A stretch of DNA of 64,000 nt from OFTM382 sp964352615 (GCA_964352615.1 CAYGSG010000005.1:4944-68943); one strand, 5' to 3'; positions 27,351 to 36,815 are shown, counted from the stretch's first letter. Notes: generated by a model not told the origin, from the letters alone. Translations and numbers: made by a program.

Positions 27351-27616
27351 CGCGAAATCCTCCCTGATTGCGTCCAACAAAGACTACCGGAACCCGGCCC
27401 GGGGGTTGACACTGGTTCGTGAAAATCTGGGTCCGGTTTCAGAGCTATCGGCAGCGATCGCCGCTGGGGTGCAGAACAGCGGCCCGGGCGGGTTGATCGT
27501 CCTTTGGCCGGGAGTGCGTGGCGCACGTCTCGCGCTTGATTGGGTGTGTGGAACGCGGACGGACCGAGCAGGGCCGGAACACCGGGCGGGAATCACCGCT
27601 CGGGGGTCCGCCGAAA

Positions 27617-27689
27617 TGGAGCGACGGGGACTCGAACCCCGAACTTCCAGCTTGCAAAGCTGGCACTCTACCAATTGAGTTACCGCCCC
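27617..27689 (-). tRNA. tRNA-Ala (anticodon UGC)
   Basis: A full cloverleaf can be folded on the minus strand: acceptor GGGGCGG/TCGCTCC, D stem ACTC/GAGT, anticodon stem CCAGC/GCTGG around TTTGCAA, and T stem CGGGG/CCCCG around TTCGAGT. The anticodon is TGC. The acceptor holds a G3:U70 wobble pair, the main identity mark of alanine tRNA. The discriminator is A, and CCA is not encoded. No integrase or duplicated tRNA end is seen beside it. Confidence 0.95.
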
Positions 27690-27911
27690 GAAGGGTCGTC
27701 ATGGTAGCCCGCCAGCTCAAGCGGCTGGCGATGGGCTGTGGCCGATGGTCGCGCGAGGTCCAAAGCGGCTGGCGGTGAACGGTTTTCGTGGTGCAAAACC
27801 GATCTCGGCGAACCCATCCGCCGCCCCATGCTGGACAACCAGCGCCGAGCCGGGCTTGATTGCGTAGGCCCACCGTTTGGTCGGGCGTTCTAAAGCGCAC
27901 GGAGACTCAAG

Positions 27912-29231
27912 ATGACCACCGCAGCCCCTGTCCAGCACAACCCGTCCGGCTCGCTCTTTGAGCAGGCGTTCTTGGAAGTCTCCGAATCGCTCTCGGATGT
28001 GCTCGCAGCCAATCCCGCTTGGCAGGCTGCCCGCGTGCTCGACCGGCTCAAGGAGCCCGACCGGATCATCCGCTTCCGGGTCACGTGGATCGACGACTCG
28101 GGCGCGGTGCAGGTGAACCGCGGCTGGCGCGTGCAGCAGACCAACCTGCTCGGGCCTTACAAGGGCGGGCTGCGGTTCCATCCTTCCGTGACCGAAGACA
28201 CGCTGCGTTTTCTTGCGTGGGAGCAGGCCTTTAAGAACGCACTCACCGGCCTGCCGCTTGGAGCGGGCAAGGGCGGCAGCGACTTCGACCCCAAGGGCAA
28301 GTCAGACGCCGAGGTCAACAGGTTTTGCAACGCGTTCATGGCCGAGCTTCAGCCGCAGATCGGCCCCGACCGTGATGTGCCCGCGGGCGACATCGGCGTA
28401 GGCGGCAGGGAAGTGGGCTACCTCTACGGCGCGTACCTGCGGCTCACGCGCGAGCACGGCGGGGTGCTGACCGGCAAGCCGCTGGTGCTCGGAGGTGTGG
28501 AGATGCGCACCGAGGCCACGGGCTACGGCACGGTCGCGTTCGCCAGGCACATGCTCGAGTACAAGGGTGAGTCGCTGGAAGGCAAGAAGGTCGCGGTCTC
28601 CGGCTCGGGCAACGTGGCGCTGTACGCGGCGGAGCGATGCAAGCAGTTCGGTGCCAGAGTGCTCACGCTGTCGGACTCGGGCGGCACCATCGTGTGCGAG
28701 AACGGCCTGAGCATGGACCAGATCGAGGAACTCAAGAACTACAAAGAAGTCCAGCGCGGCAGGCTCGCGAACTACAAGAGCCCAGGCGTGGAGTACCACC
28801 ACCAGATCGACCCGTGGGGCGTGGCGTGCGAGGTCGCGCTGCCGTGCGCCACGCAGAACGAGCTTGATGGCCGCGAGGCCGCGAGCCTGGTATCCAACGG
28901 CGTGATGGCGGTGGCCGAGGGCGCGAACATGCCCTGCACGCCAGAGGCCGTGGAGAAATTCGCTCAAGCGGGCGTCGCCTTCGGCCCGGGCAAGGCCGCC
29001 AACGCGGGCGGCGTGGGTACGTCGGGTTTCGAGATGTCGCAGAACTCGTTGCGTCTGCCGTGGACACGAGCCGACACCGAGAAGCGGCTCGAAACCATGA
29101 TGGCCAACATCCACGCCTCGTGCGTGGAGCACGGCAGCGGCTCGGGCAAGACCGTCGACTATGTGCGCGGCGCCAACATCGCGGGCTTCACCAAGCTCGC
29201 CGAGGCGATGCTCCATATGGGCATCGGCTGA
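27912..29231 (+). CDS. gdhA: Glutamate dehydrogenase, NADP-type
   Basis: This 439-residue enzyme makes glutamate from 2-oxoglutarate and ammonia. Marks of the hexameric NADP group are GPYKGGLRFHPSV, the catalytic Lys in PLGAGKGGSDFDPKGKSD, DVPAGDIGVGGRE, EATGYGTVAF, VSGSGNVALYAAE and the late EGANMPCTP. It differs clearly from the NAD-type enzyme at 7126-8502, so the two are not a recent duplication. In bacteria with both, the NADP enzyme usually assimilates ammonia while the NAD enzyme breaks glutamate down. GGAG precedes the ATG. It is not in an operon. Confidence 0.95.
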   Translation: MTTAAPVQHNPSGSLFEQAFLEVSESLSDVLAANPAWQAARVLDRLKEPDRIIRFRVTWIDDSGAVQVNRGWRVQQTNLLGPYKGGLRFHPSVTEDTLRFLAWEQAFKNALTGLPLGAGKGGSDFDPKGKSDAEVNRFCNAFMAELQPQIGPDRDVPAGDIGVGGREVGYLYGAYLRLTREHGGVLTGKPLVLGGVEMRTEATGYGTVAFARHMLEYKGESLEGKKVAVSGSGNVALYAAERCKQFGARVLTLSDSGGTIVCENGLSMDQIEELKNYKEVQRGRLANYKSPGVEYHHQIDPWGVACEVALPCATQNELDGREAASLVSNGVMAVAEGANMPCTPEAVEKFAQAGVAFGPGKAANAGGVGTSGFEMSQNSLRLPWTRADTEKRLETMMANIHASCVEHGSGSGKTVDYVRGANIAGFTKLAEAMLHMGIG

Positions 29232-29557
29232 AGCCGAGCCGGGTCGGCCGCATCACCGGTAAGCGAGCAGGCATGCAAGTCGCACCGCTAGTTGCAGCTT
29301 CCGACGTATTGTTAGTACATGCAAACTAAACTGGCGTGACTGTCGTGTGGCGGGTGCTTTGGGCAGCGATTGCCATGTCCTGACGTTGGATCAAACCAGA
29401 AATAAATGCATTATCCTGCGAACTTTGCTTGACAGATTGCGGTTCGTTGGTTTAAGGTGGCCACGCAAGAGCGGTGGGAACCTACGTGGGTACCGCCGCG
29501 AGGTAGCAGTGAGATAGTCCCGGGCCCTGAGAAAGCCCGCGACTGAGGAGATGAGAC
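29232..29557. promoter_or_regulatory. 326-base intergenic region with a sigma-70-like promoter and structured leader
   Basis: This gap between the glutamate dehydrogenase and the PEP-CTERM gene is richer in A+T than its surroundings. A TTGACA box at 29429-29434 is followed 16-17 bases later by TTTAAG/TTAAGG, a fair but imperfect vegetative promoter. Two stem-loops then precede the ribosome site: a 10-bp stem with two mismatches at 29473-29497, and a stem at 29516-29544 with nine pairs around one C-C mismatch and a nine-base loop. No known riboswitch is recognised. Confidence 0.5.
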
Positions 29558-30289
29558 ATGAATACGAAGATTCTTTGCGCGCTCGTCGGCGCGGTTGTAG
29601 GCGCTCCTGCGTCTGCCCAAGTGATGCACAATGTCACGGCGTTCGCCTCTGAAGTTCCAGAGGCCAGATTCAATGCTTCTTCGCCACCGATTCTCGTCGA
29701 TTTCGGCGAGGGTGCTGCTGCGCCCACGCTCGGCGGTGTGTGGAACACTGTTGACTTTGGATTGTCAGGCGCGTCGGTCGTTGATGCCTTGGGTGCCCCC
29801 ACGGGCGTGACGGTCAACTTTGGTGGCTCGTGGTTTGACTCAGGAGTTGACCAGGGCGCATGGCCAGCCGGCGATACCGGCTGGGTCGATGGTGATGCCA
29901 CGGCCGACTACGTGTTCAATACCAGTGGCGACACCTCCACCGTGACGTTCTCAGGCCTGACGCCCGGTGAGGCGTACACGCTTGAGCACGTTTCGGCTCG
30001 CTCGATTGGAGCGACTCGGATCGCCGACTACCTCGTGCAAGGTAACTTCGCCGATTCAGTCCCGAATGGCGACGATTTTGCTTCACTGACTGACGGCTGG
30101 GATGGAGGCAGCATCCTTGTGTGGAACAATGTGATCGCCAACATCAGCGGCGATATCACGCTGACCGTTACGAACGTGCAGGACTTTGGCTATGTCAACG
30201 CCACTCGACTCCAAATGGTTCCCACCCCGGCTTCAGCCGCGATGCTCGGCCTCGGCGGCTTGTTCGCCGCGCGCCGCCGCCGCTGCTGA
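29558..30289 (+). CDS. Secreted protein with PEP-CTERM-type (PTPA) sorting signal
   Basis: The 243-residue protein has a short signal peptide (ILCALVGAVVGAPASAQ). The beta-rich body includes VDFGEGAAAPTLGGVWN, PTGVTVNFGGSWFD and TVTFSGLTPGEAYTLEHV, which resembles a carbohydrate- or surface-binding jelly-roll found in many PEP-CTERM proteins. The C-terminus VPTPASAAMLGLGGLFAARRRR has the tripartite form of a PEP-CTERM signal (short motif, hydrophobic helix, Arg cluster), with PTPA in place of PEP. An exosortase would process it. No exosortase gene is visible in the window. A strong terminator follows. Confidence 0.85.
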   Translation: MNTKILCALVGAVVGAPASAQVMHNVTAFASEVPEARFNASSPPILVDFGEGAAAPTLGGVWNTVDFGLSGASVVDALGAPTGVTVNFGGSWFDSGVDQGAWPAGDTGWVDGDATADYVFNTSGDTSTVTFSGLTPGEAYTLEHVSARSIGATRIADYLVQGNFADSVPNGDDFASLTDGWDGGSILVWNNVIANISGDITLTVTNVQDFGYVNATRLQMVPTPASAAMLGLGGLFAARRRRC

Positions 30290-30316
30290 TCGAATCTGAG
30301 ATTTATTGAAATGAAC

Positions 30317-30358
30317 ACGGGCCGTCCCTTCGCAGGGGCGGCCCGTTTGCGTTCGTTG
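30317..30358 (+). terminator. Rho-independent terminator of the PEP-CTERM gene
   Basis: A twelve-base-pair stem (ACGGGCCGTCCC / GGGGCGGCCCGT, one T-G pair) with a TTCGCA loop is followed by TTGCGTTCGTT. It lies 28 bases after the stop codon. Confidence 0.85.
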
Positions 30359-30485
30359 AGGCAGCGTGCGGGCCGGGGCAGAAGTTGGACCTGAGCCCAG
30401 CAGGCGGGGTATGGTGCTGCTCGGACCTGCTATTCAGCCCTGAATCGGGCAATCCAACCACCCCTTTCAACATTGCGGAGCACGC

Positions 30486-32000
30486 ATGGCCAGCTTGATT
30501 GATGACGTTCGCACGCCGCTTGGACTCGATGCCCTACGGCAAGGCCCGCTCGAAGTCCGCTCACCGATCGATGGCTCGCTTGCAGCGAGCATCGCAACGC
30601 ACTCGGCGGAAGAATGCAGCGCCGCCGTCGGCCGCGCGTGCGAGGGGTTTGATGCGTGGCGACGTGTGCCCGCTCCGATTCGAGGCGAACTCGTGCGGCA
30701 CTTCGCGGTCGTGCTCCGCGAGCAGCGGGAAACGCTCGCAAGGCTCGTGACGATCGAGTGCGGCAAGCCGATCGGCGAGGCGGTGGGCGAGGTGCAGGAG
30801 ATGATCGATGTGTGCGACTTTGCCGTCGGGCTGTCGCGGCAGTTGTACGGGTTGACGATGGGCTCGGAGCGGCCTGGGCACCACCTGCGTGAAGTCTGGC
30901 AGCCGCTGGGGCCGGTGGGGGTCATCAGCGCGTTCAACTTTCCGGTCGCGGTGTGGGCGTGGAACGCGGCGCTGGCCTGGGTGTGCGGCGACACGGTGGT
31001 GTGGAAGCCATCGGAGAAAACGCCATTGACGGCCGTGGCCTGCGACCATCTGTTTGGCGAGGCGTGCAAGCGGTTCACCGCCCAGACCAAGATCGCGACC
31101 GACCATCTGAGCGAGGTCGTGATCGGCGCAGCAGACGTTGGCCAAGTGCTCGTAGACGATTCGCGCGTGCCGCTCATCAGCGCGACCGGTTCGGTTCCTA
31201 TGGGTAAGTCGGTGGCGCAACGTGTCGCGGCGCGGCTCGGTCGAAGCCTGCTCGAACTCGGCGGCAACAACGCGATGATCGTTCGGCCCTCGGCGGATCT
31301 TGATCTGGCGGTGCGCGCGATCGTGTTCTCCGCTGCGGGCACAGCGGGCCAGCGGTGTACTTCTTTGCGCCGGCTGTTCGTGCATCCGTCGGTCAAGGAA
31401 GAACTGATTGCGCGGGTGACCAAAGCGTTCGAGAAGCTCAAGGTCGGTGACCCCTTGGATCCGTCGAGCCATCTCGGGCCGCTTATTGATAAGGCCGCGT
31501 ACGAGGCGTTTACGTCGCGCGTGCATGACATGGCCAGCGACGGCGCGGTGGTCTACACCGGCGGCCAGCGGCTGCACGCGGACAAGTGGCCGGATGCTTA
31601 CTACGTGCAGCCTGCGATGATCCGGGCGACGTACCAGGGAAGCTGCGTGCGGGACGAATGCTTCGCGCCGCTGCTGTACGTGCTCGATGCAGAAACGCTC
31701 GATGAAGCGATCGAGATGAACAACGCGGTGCCCCAGGGGCTCAGTTCGTGCATTTTCACAACCGACCTTCGCGAAGCCGAGACGTTCTGCTCGGCGGTGG
31801 GCAGCGACTGCGGCATCGCCAACGTGAACATCGGCCCCAGCGGAGCCGAGATCGGCGGGGCGTTCGGCGGTGAGAAAGAAACGGGCGGCGGCCGCGAGTC
31901 GGGCTCGGACGCGTGGAAGGCGTACATGCGAAGGCAGACGCAGACGGTGAACTATTCGCGAGACCTGCCGCTGGCGCAGGGCATCGAGTTCGACCTGTGA
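30486..32000 (+). CDS. Aldehyde dehydrogenase, ALDH7/AmaB-like (alpha-aminoadipic semialdehyde dehydrogenase)
   Basis: This NAD(P)-dependent enzyme of 504 residues shows WQPLGPVGVISAFNFPVAVWAWN, VWKPSEKTPL, ISATGSVPMG, the catalytic Glu in LLELGGNNAMIV and the catalytic Cys in AGQRCTSLRRLF. The pattern, including ECGKPIGEAVGEVQEMID, fits the ALDH7 (antiquitin) group, which oxidises alpha-aminoadipic semialdehyde, in equilibrium with piperideine-6-carboxylate, in lysine catabolism. Its stop overlaps the GTG of an FAD amine oxidase gene by 4 bases. In Pseudomonas putida the amaA-amaB pair joins the same two enzyme types. Substrate assignment here is inference. Confidence 0.85.
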   Translation: MASLIDDVRTPLGLDALRQGPLEVRSPIDGSLAASIATHSAEECSAAVGRACEGFDAWRRVPAPIRGELVRHFAVVLREQRETLARLVTIECGKPIGEAVGEVQEMIDVCDFAVGLSRQLYGLTMGSERPGHHLREVWQPLGPVGVISAFNFPVAVWAWNAALAWVCGDTVVWKPSEKTPLTAVACDHLFGEACKRFTAQTKIATDHLSEVVIGAADVGQVLVDDSRVPLISATGSVPMGKSVAQRVAARLGRSLLELGGNNAMIVRPSADLDLAVRAIVFSAAGTAGQRCTSLRRLFVHPSVKEELIARVTKAFEKLKVGDPLDPSSHLGPLIDKAAYEAFTSRVHDMASDGAVVYTGGQRLHADKWPDAYYVQPAMIRATYQGSCVRDECFAPLLYVLDAETLDEAIEMNNAVPQGLSSCIFTTDLREAETFCSAVGSDCGIANVNIGPSGAEIGGAFGGEKETGGGRESGSDAWKAYMRRQTQTVNYSRDLPLAQGIEFDL

Positions 32001-33172
32001 GCGTCAGCCTCTGGCAGCGTCGAAGCGGCGGGGGGCTTCCGACCGAGCGAGTCGATCTGGTCGTGGTCGGCGGAGGCATCGTCGGGCTCGCTGCGGCTCT
32101 TGAAGCCCAGCGGCGCGGCCAATCGGTGGTGGTGCTGGAGCGGCACAGCGTCGGCTCGGGTGCGAGCGGCCGCAACGCGGGCTACCTGATGCGGGGCATG
32201 GCGGATTCGTACGCCGTGGCGGCCCAGCACTTCGGGCGCGATACAGCCAACGCGGTCTGGAAACTCAGCGAGCACAACCTCGGGTTGCTCAGGCATGCAG
32301 GAGCGGACGGCGCCAAGGGCTTTGTGATGCGACCATCGTGCCTGCTGGCGCTGAACGAGCGCGATGAGGGCGATCTTCGCGAGTCGCACACGATGCTGCT
32401 CGCCGACGGCTTTGCGAGCGAACTGCTCGAAGCGGAGCAGATCCCCGAGCCGCTGCGTTCGCGGGCCAAGCCGAGGGTTGGGCTGGTGAACCCGAACGAT
32501 GCGGTGTGCGACCCGATGGAACTGCTGAGCGTATTGCGGGCAGGGCTGAAGGCACCGGTCATCGAGCCGTGCGAGGTGTGTGACTTCGAGGCTGTAGCCG
32601 ATGGCGTGCGCATCGTCACAAATCTCGGCCAACTGCACGCGAGCCGTACGCTGGTGTGCACCAACGCCTGGGCCTCTGAGCTATTCGGCATCGCGGGGGT
32701 GATCGAGCCTTGCCGGGCGCAGATGCTCGCGGCCAAGCCCCTTGGCGGGGCGCTCGAACTTGGCTACTCGTATTACATCAACCGTGGGGATGAGTACCTC
32801 CGCAGCGGGCCGGGCGGCCTGCTGCTGATGGGCGGGGCTCGGCGGTTTGAGCCGCCGCTTCAGCAGCGCGAGGCCAGCGGCACAGCTCCTGAGGTGCAGG
32901 CGGCGCTCGAGCAGTACGTGCGCACGCTTGCGGTGGACGATTTCGAGGTGGTCGCGAGATGGTCGGGGGTGATGGGCGTGACGCCCGATGACCTGCCGAT
33001 CGCGGGGCCAGCAGGCGAGAGCGAGCGTGTGTGGGTGTGCGCCGGGTTCAGTGGCCACGGCATGTCGCTGGGCTTTGCGACCGCTCAAGCAACAGTCGGT
33101 GCGATGCTCGATGGTCAGCCAGCGCTGGCCATGTACGATCCGGGCCGTTTCAACAGCGAATCCGCCACCTGA
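31997..33172 (+). CDS. FAD-dependent oxidoreductase (DAO family), possible pipecolate oxidase
   Basis: This flavoenzyme of 391 residues starts with the dinucleotide fold VDLVVVGGGIVGLAAALEAQRRGQ and LERHSVGSGASGRNAGYLMRG. Its C-terminus has DLPIAGPAGE and WVCAGFSGHGMSLGFA. This is the D-amino acid oxidase-like (DAO) fold, which includes sarcosine, glycine and L-pipecolate oxidases. Start GTG 31997 overlaps the aldehyde dehydrogenase stop (GTGA). The tight coupling with an ALDH7-type gene suggests oxidation of pipecolate to piperideine-6-carboxylate followed by oxidation to aminoadipate. This is inferred from context only. Confidence 0.85.
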   Translation: MSVSLWQRRSGGGLPTERVDLVVVGGGIVGLAAALEAQRRGQSVVVLERHSVGSGASGRNAGYLMRGMADSYAVAAQHFGRDTANAVWKLSEHNLGLLRHAGADGAKGFVMRPSCLLALNERDEGDLRESHTMLLADGFASELLEAEQIPEPLRSRAKPRVGLVNPNDAVCDPMELLSVLRAGLKAPVIEPCEVCDFEAVADGVRIVTNLGQLHASRTLVCTNAWASELFGIAGVIEPCRAQMLAAKPLGGALELGYSYYINRGDEYLRSGPGGLLLMGGARRFEPPLQQREASGTAPEVQAALEQYVRTLAVDDFEVVARWSGVMGVTPDDLPIAGPAGESERVWVCAGFSGHGMSLGFATAQATVGAMLDGQPALAMYDPGRFNSESAT

Positions 33173-33250
33173 GGCCGCGTAAGTGGGTATACCACACTCC
33201 CTGAGTTGCCACTGACCCCGCGGCCTCGGCCGCTTGCAGGAGCCCCGTCC

Positions 33251-36200
33251 ATGACCAAGCCCCACGCTGCCGCGCTCATCTCGATGCTGTTCGTCGCCTC
33301 AGCCGCCACCGCGAAGCAGGGCGAGGTCATGCCGCAGGAGCCGGCGCTGAGCCCTGATGGCTCGACGATCGCGTTTGTCTGGGCGGGTGATCTGTGGGCC
33401 GTTTCGTCTGCGGGCGGACCGGCCCGGAGGCTCACCGCCCACCCGTCCAACGAAACCTCGCCCGCGTTCAACGCCGACGGCACGATGCTCGCGTTCGAGT
33501 CGGACCGTGACGGCGCGCGCAACCTGTACGTGGTCGATCTCGCCGAGGGCCTTGTCGCAAGCCAGCCCAGGAGGGTGACCGTCAGCGACCGCTCGCAGTC
33601 GCTCGAGGGCTTTGGCGCCGACGGCAACTCGCTGATCTTCTCTGGCAGGCTTGATCCTTCGATCTACCGTCACGACCGCATGTATCGCGCGCCCCTCGAC
33701 GGCGGCCCGGTCACGATGCTCACGCCCGCGTTCGGCAAGGAACCGGTGCAGACGGCGAACGGCGACCTCTACTTCACACGCGGCTACGGCATCGCCAACC
33801 GGCCCAAGTACCGCGGCTCGGGCTCGATGGATGTATGGCGGCTCAACAACGCAGACGGATCGTTCACGCAGCTCACGCAGTTCGGCGGCAACGACATGCA
33901 GCCGCATCCGATCGCTGACGGTTCGGTCGTCTTTGTGTCGAGTCGCTCCGGGCAGAACAACGTGCATCGACTCGCGGCAGGGATGACCGGCGCTGAGGCC
34001 GGGTCGGTCACGCAGTTGACCGAGTTCGCGATCGAAGCCAACCAAGCGACCATCGCCCACGGCGTGCGGGAGCTCTCGGTCAGCGCGGATGGCTCGACCG
34101 CGGCGTTCGTGGTGTGGGACACGCTCTACACGCTCGATCTAGGCGACGCCATCGCAGCGCCGAGGGCGGTCGCAATCTCGGCTGCGGCCGACGACACGGT
34201 CGCCGACTCCGACCGCATCGACATCTCGCGCCAGGCTTCAGAGGCCGTGCTGCACCCCTCGGGTGACGCGATCGCACTGGTGGTCCGCGGCGAGATCTAT
34301 GTTCGCAGCACCGAGGAGGACCGCCCGGCCAGGCGGGTGACCAACACGCACGCGCGCGAGCGTCATGTTGCGTGGTCGCCCGATGGCGAGAAGCTGTATT
34401 ACTCGGTCGACGATGAGCAGAGCTTGGGTTCGATCCACGCCGCGAGCGTGAAGCTCTCGAAGGAGGACCTCAAGCCCAAGGAGGACGAGCCCGCCGAGGA
34501 ACCCGAGGAGGCACCCGCGCCCGACGAAGCCACTGGCGACGCTGCGACCGACGAGGCGGGCGGCGTGGATGCAGATACTGACGAACAAGACGGCGACGCG
34601 AAGGACGATGAAGCCGACGAGAAGTCCAAGGATGATGACAAGCCGGACCTAGGCAAGCGATGGGCCGAGGCGCTGACCTTCACGATCGAGCCAGTCGTGG
34701 CCAGTCCCAACTGGGACTACCGGCCCAAGCCCTCGCCCGATGGCAAGTCGCTCTTGACCGTGCGCAGCAGGGGCGACCTGGTGCTGCACGATCTGGCAAC
34801 CGGCACGCAGCGTGTGCTTCTGGAGAGCTGGGACGAGCCGGAGGTGTACTGGGCGTCGGATGCTCGGCATCTGGTCTACGCGGTCGCTGATCTCGATTTC
34901 AACAACGACATCTGGATCATGGACACCGCGCTCGGTGACGATGGGAAGATGCCGCAGCCCGTCAACATCACGCGCCACCCGGATATCGACACTTCGCCGA
35001 GGCTCTCGCACGACGGCAAGGTGCTGACGTTCCTGAGTGACCGCGACAACAACAACTGGGACTACGACGTGTACGCGGTGTACCTGGACCGCTCGCTTGA
35101 GGGCCTGCGGAAGTACGAGCTTGATGCGCACTTCGAGGAAGCCGTCAAGGCGGTCAAGAAACTCAAACCGCTGGAGCCCGCTTCGGCCGAAGAAGACGAA
35201 GAAGCCGAAGAGCAAGAAGAAGCGGGTAAAGCCGAAGACAAGAGCGACAAGGCCGCCGAGGCGCTGAGCTTTGATACGGACGATGCCTACCTCCGCGTCC
35301 GACGGGTCACGAGCCTTGCGGGCTCTGAGAGCGATCTGGCGCTCACTCCCGCAGGCGATCGGATCATCTTCGAGGCCTCGATCGACGGCTCGTCGTCGCT
35401 GTTCTCGGTCGACCACCGGGGCGAGGACCGCAAGACCATCGAAAGCGGCGGGGTGTCGGATGTGTCCGTCTCGCTCACGGGCGAGCAGGTCATCTACATC
35501 GACGGCGGCACGGCCAAGACCGCTGGACCGACGGGCGCCAAGAAAGAGACCTACTCGATCAGCGCACAGGTCCAGGTTGATATCGCGACCCAGCAGCGGC
35601 AGAAATTCATGGAAGGTGCGCGCACCTTCGGTGAGTACTTCTACCACCCGACGATGAAGGGACTCGACTGGCCGGCGATCACCCAGCGGTACGCTGAACT
35701 CGCTGAGCGCACAAGGACAGCGGACGAGTTCAACGACATTTTCACGCTGCTGCTCGGCGAGGTAGACGGCTCGCACACAGGCATATGGGGCGGCGGCGGG
35801 TTCAGCGCGCCGTCTGCCAGCACGGGGTATCTGGGTATCGATTCCACGCCGGCGGGCGATGGCTACCGCGTGACGCGTGTGCTGGCCGAGGGGCCAGCCG
35901 ATCTTGGAGAACTCGGACTTCGCGACGGAGACGTGATCGTCGCTGTCAACGACATTCCGATGGTGCGCGACGGCGTGCTCACGGACCTTGCCGCCGCGAT
36001 GGTCCGGAGCTCAGGCGATGAAACGCTGCTTGGAGTTCGCGGCAACGATGGTGTTCAGCGGTTCGTGCTCGTGAACCCGCACAGCTACGGCGCCGAGAAC
36101 AACCTCCGCTACGACGACGAGATCACGGCTCGCCGGGCCGAGGTCGACCGGCTGTCGGGCGGCAGGCTCGGCTATCTGCATATTCGAGGCATGAACCTGC

Positions 36201-36748
36201 CCTCGGTCCGCGACTTTGAGCGCGACCTCTACGCCGCTGCCCACGGCAAGGAGGGCCTGGTCATCGATGTCCGCGACAATGGCGGCGGGTTTACGACGGA
36301 CATCCTGCTCGCTTCACTCACCGCGCCAGCGCACGCCTATACCGTGCCACGCGGTGCGGATCCGGCGAGCGTCCCCGCCGACGCCTACCCCCGCGACCGC
36401 AGGCTTATCTATGGCTGGTCGAGGCCCATCAACGTGCTCATCAACCAGCACTCGTTCTCGAACGCGGAAATCTTCGCGCACGCGATCAAGACCATCGGGC
36501 GCGGCACGATTGTCGGCACACCCACCTTTGGGGGGGTGATCTCGACGGGCAGCTTCAGCCTGATCGATGGCACCACGATCCGCAGGCCGTTCCGGGGCTG
36601 GTACACCGCCGAGGGGCGGGACATGGACATCTTCCCCGCCGTGCCCGATGTGAACGTCCCGCAGACGCCCGCCAGCGAGGCACAGGGCCGCGATCCACAG
36701 CTTGAGGCCGCGGTCAGTGAGTTGCTGGGCCGGACGGGAGCGCCCTGA
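33251..36748 (+). CDS. Tricorn-like protease (S41 family)
   Basis: This giant secreted protease of 1165 residues has a signal peptide, then a six-bladed and a seven-bladed WD-type propeller (repeats such as PALSPDGSTIAFVWAGDLW and AWSPDGEKLYYSVDD). An acidic low-complexity insert (about 405-460) breaks the propellers. The catalytic part follows: catalytic His in EVDGSHTGIWGGG, a PDZ domain (GDGYRVTRVLAEGPA), then HIRGMNL, VIDVRDNGGG and the serine region NQHSFSNAEIFAHA. Tricorn degrades peptides from larger proteases. A second acidic insert (EEDEEAEEQEEAGKAED) lies near residue 640. Start ATG 33251 matches the signal peptide. Confidence 0.93.
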   Translation: MTKPHAAALISMLFVASAATAKQGEVMPQEPALSPDGSTIAFVWAGDLWAVSSAGGPARRLTAHPSNETSPAFNADGTMLAFESDRDGARNLYVVDLAEGLVASQPRRVTVSDRSQSLEGFGADGNSLIFSGRLDPSIYRHDRMYRAPLDGGPVTMLTPAFGKEPVQTANGDLYFTRGYGIANRPKYRGSGSMDVWRLNNADGSFTQLTQFGGNDMQPHPIADGSVVFVSSRSGQNNVHRLAAGMTGAEAGSVTQLTEFAIEANQATIAHGVRELSVSADGSTAAFVVWDTLYTLDLGDAIAAPRAVAISAAADDTVADSDRIDISRQASEAVLHPSGDAIALVVRGEIYVRSTEEDRPARRVTNTHARERHVAWSPDGEKLYYSVDDEQSLGSIHAASVKLSKEDLKPKEDEPAEEPEEAPAPDEATGDAATDEAGGVDADTDEQDGDAKDDEADEKSKDDDKPDLGKRWAEALTFTIEPVVASPNWDYRPKPSPDGKSLLTVRSRGDLVLHDLATGTQRVLLESWDEPEVYWASDARHLVYAVADLDFNNDIWIMDTALGDDGKMPQPVNITRHPDIDTSPRLSHDGKVLTFLSDRDNNNWDYDVYAVYLDRSLEGLRKYELDAHFEEAVKAVKKLKPLEPASAEEDEEAEEQEEAGKAEDKSDKAAEALSFDTDDAYLRVRRVTSLAGSESDLALTPAGDRIIFEASIDGSSSLFSVDHRGEDRKTIESGGVSDVSVSLTGEQVIYIDGGTAKTAGPTGAKKETYSISAQVQVDIATQQRQKFMEGARTFGEYFYHPTMKGLDWPAITQRYAELAERTRTADEFNDIFTLLLGEVDGSHTGIWGGGGFSAPSASTGYLGIDSTPAGDGYRVTRVLAEGPADLGELGLRDGDVIVAVNDIPMVRDGVLTDLAAAMVRSSGDETLLGVRGNDGVQRFVLVNPHSYGAENNLRYDDEITARRAEVDRLSGGRLGYLHIRGMNLPSVRDFERDLYAAAHGKEGLVIDVRDNGGGFTTDILLASLTAPAHAYTVPRGADPASVPADAYPRDRRLIYGWSRPINVLINQHSFSNAEIFAHAIKTIGRGTIVGTPTFGGVISTGSFSLIDGTTIRRPFRGWYTAEGRDMDIFPAVPDVNVPQTPASEAQGRDPQLEAAVSELLGRTGAP

Positions 36749-36815
36749 GTGCGCCGGTCGTCGGTCGGTCGTTCGTGGTTGAGACTCGGTCGCAAGAAGG
36801 GGCTAGACTAGTCGC

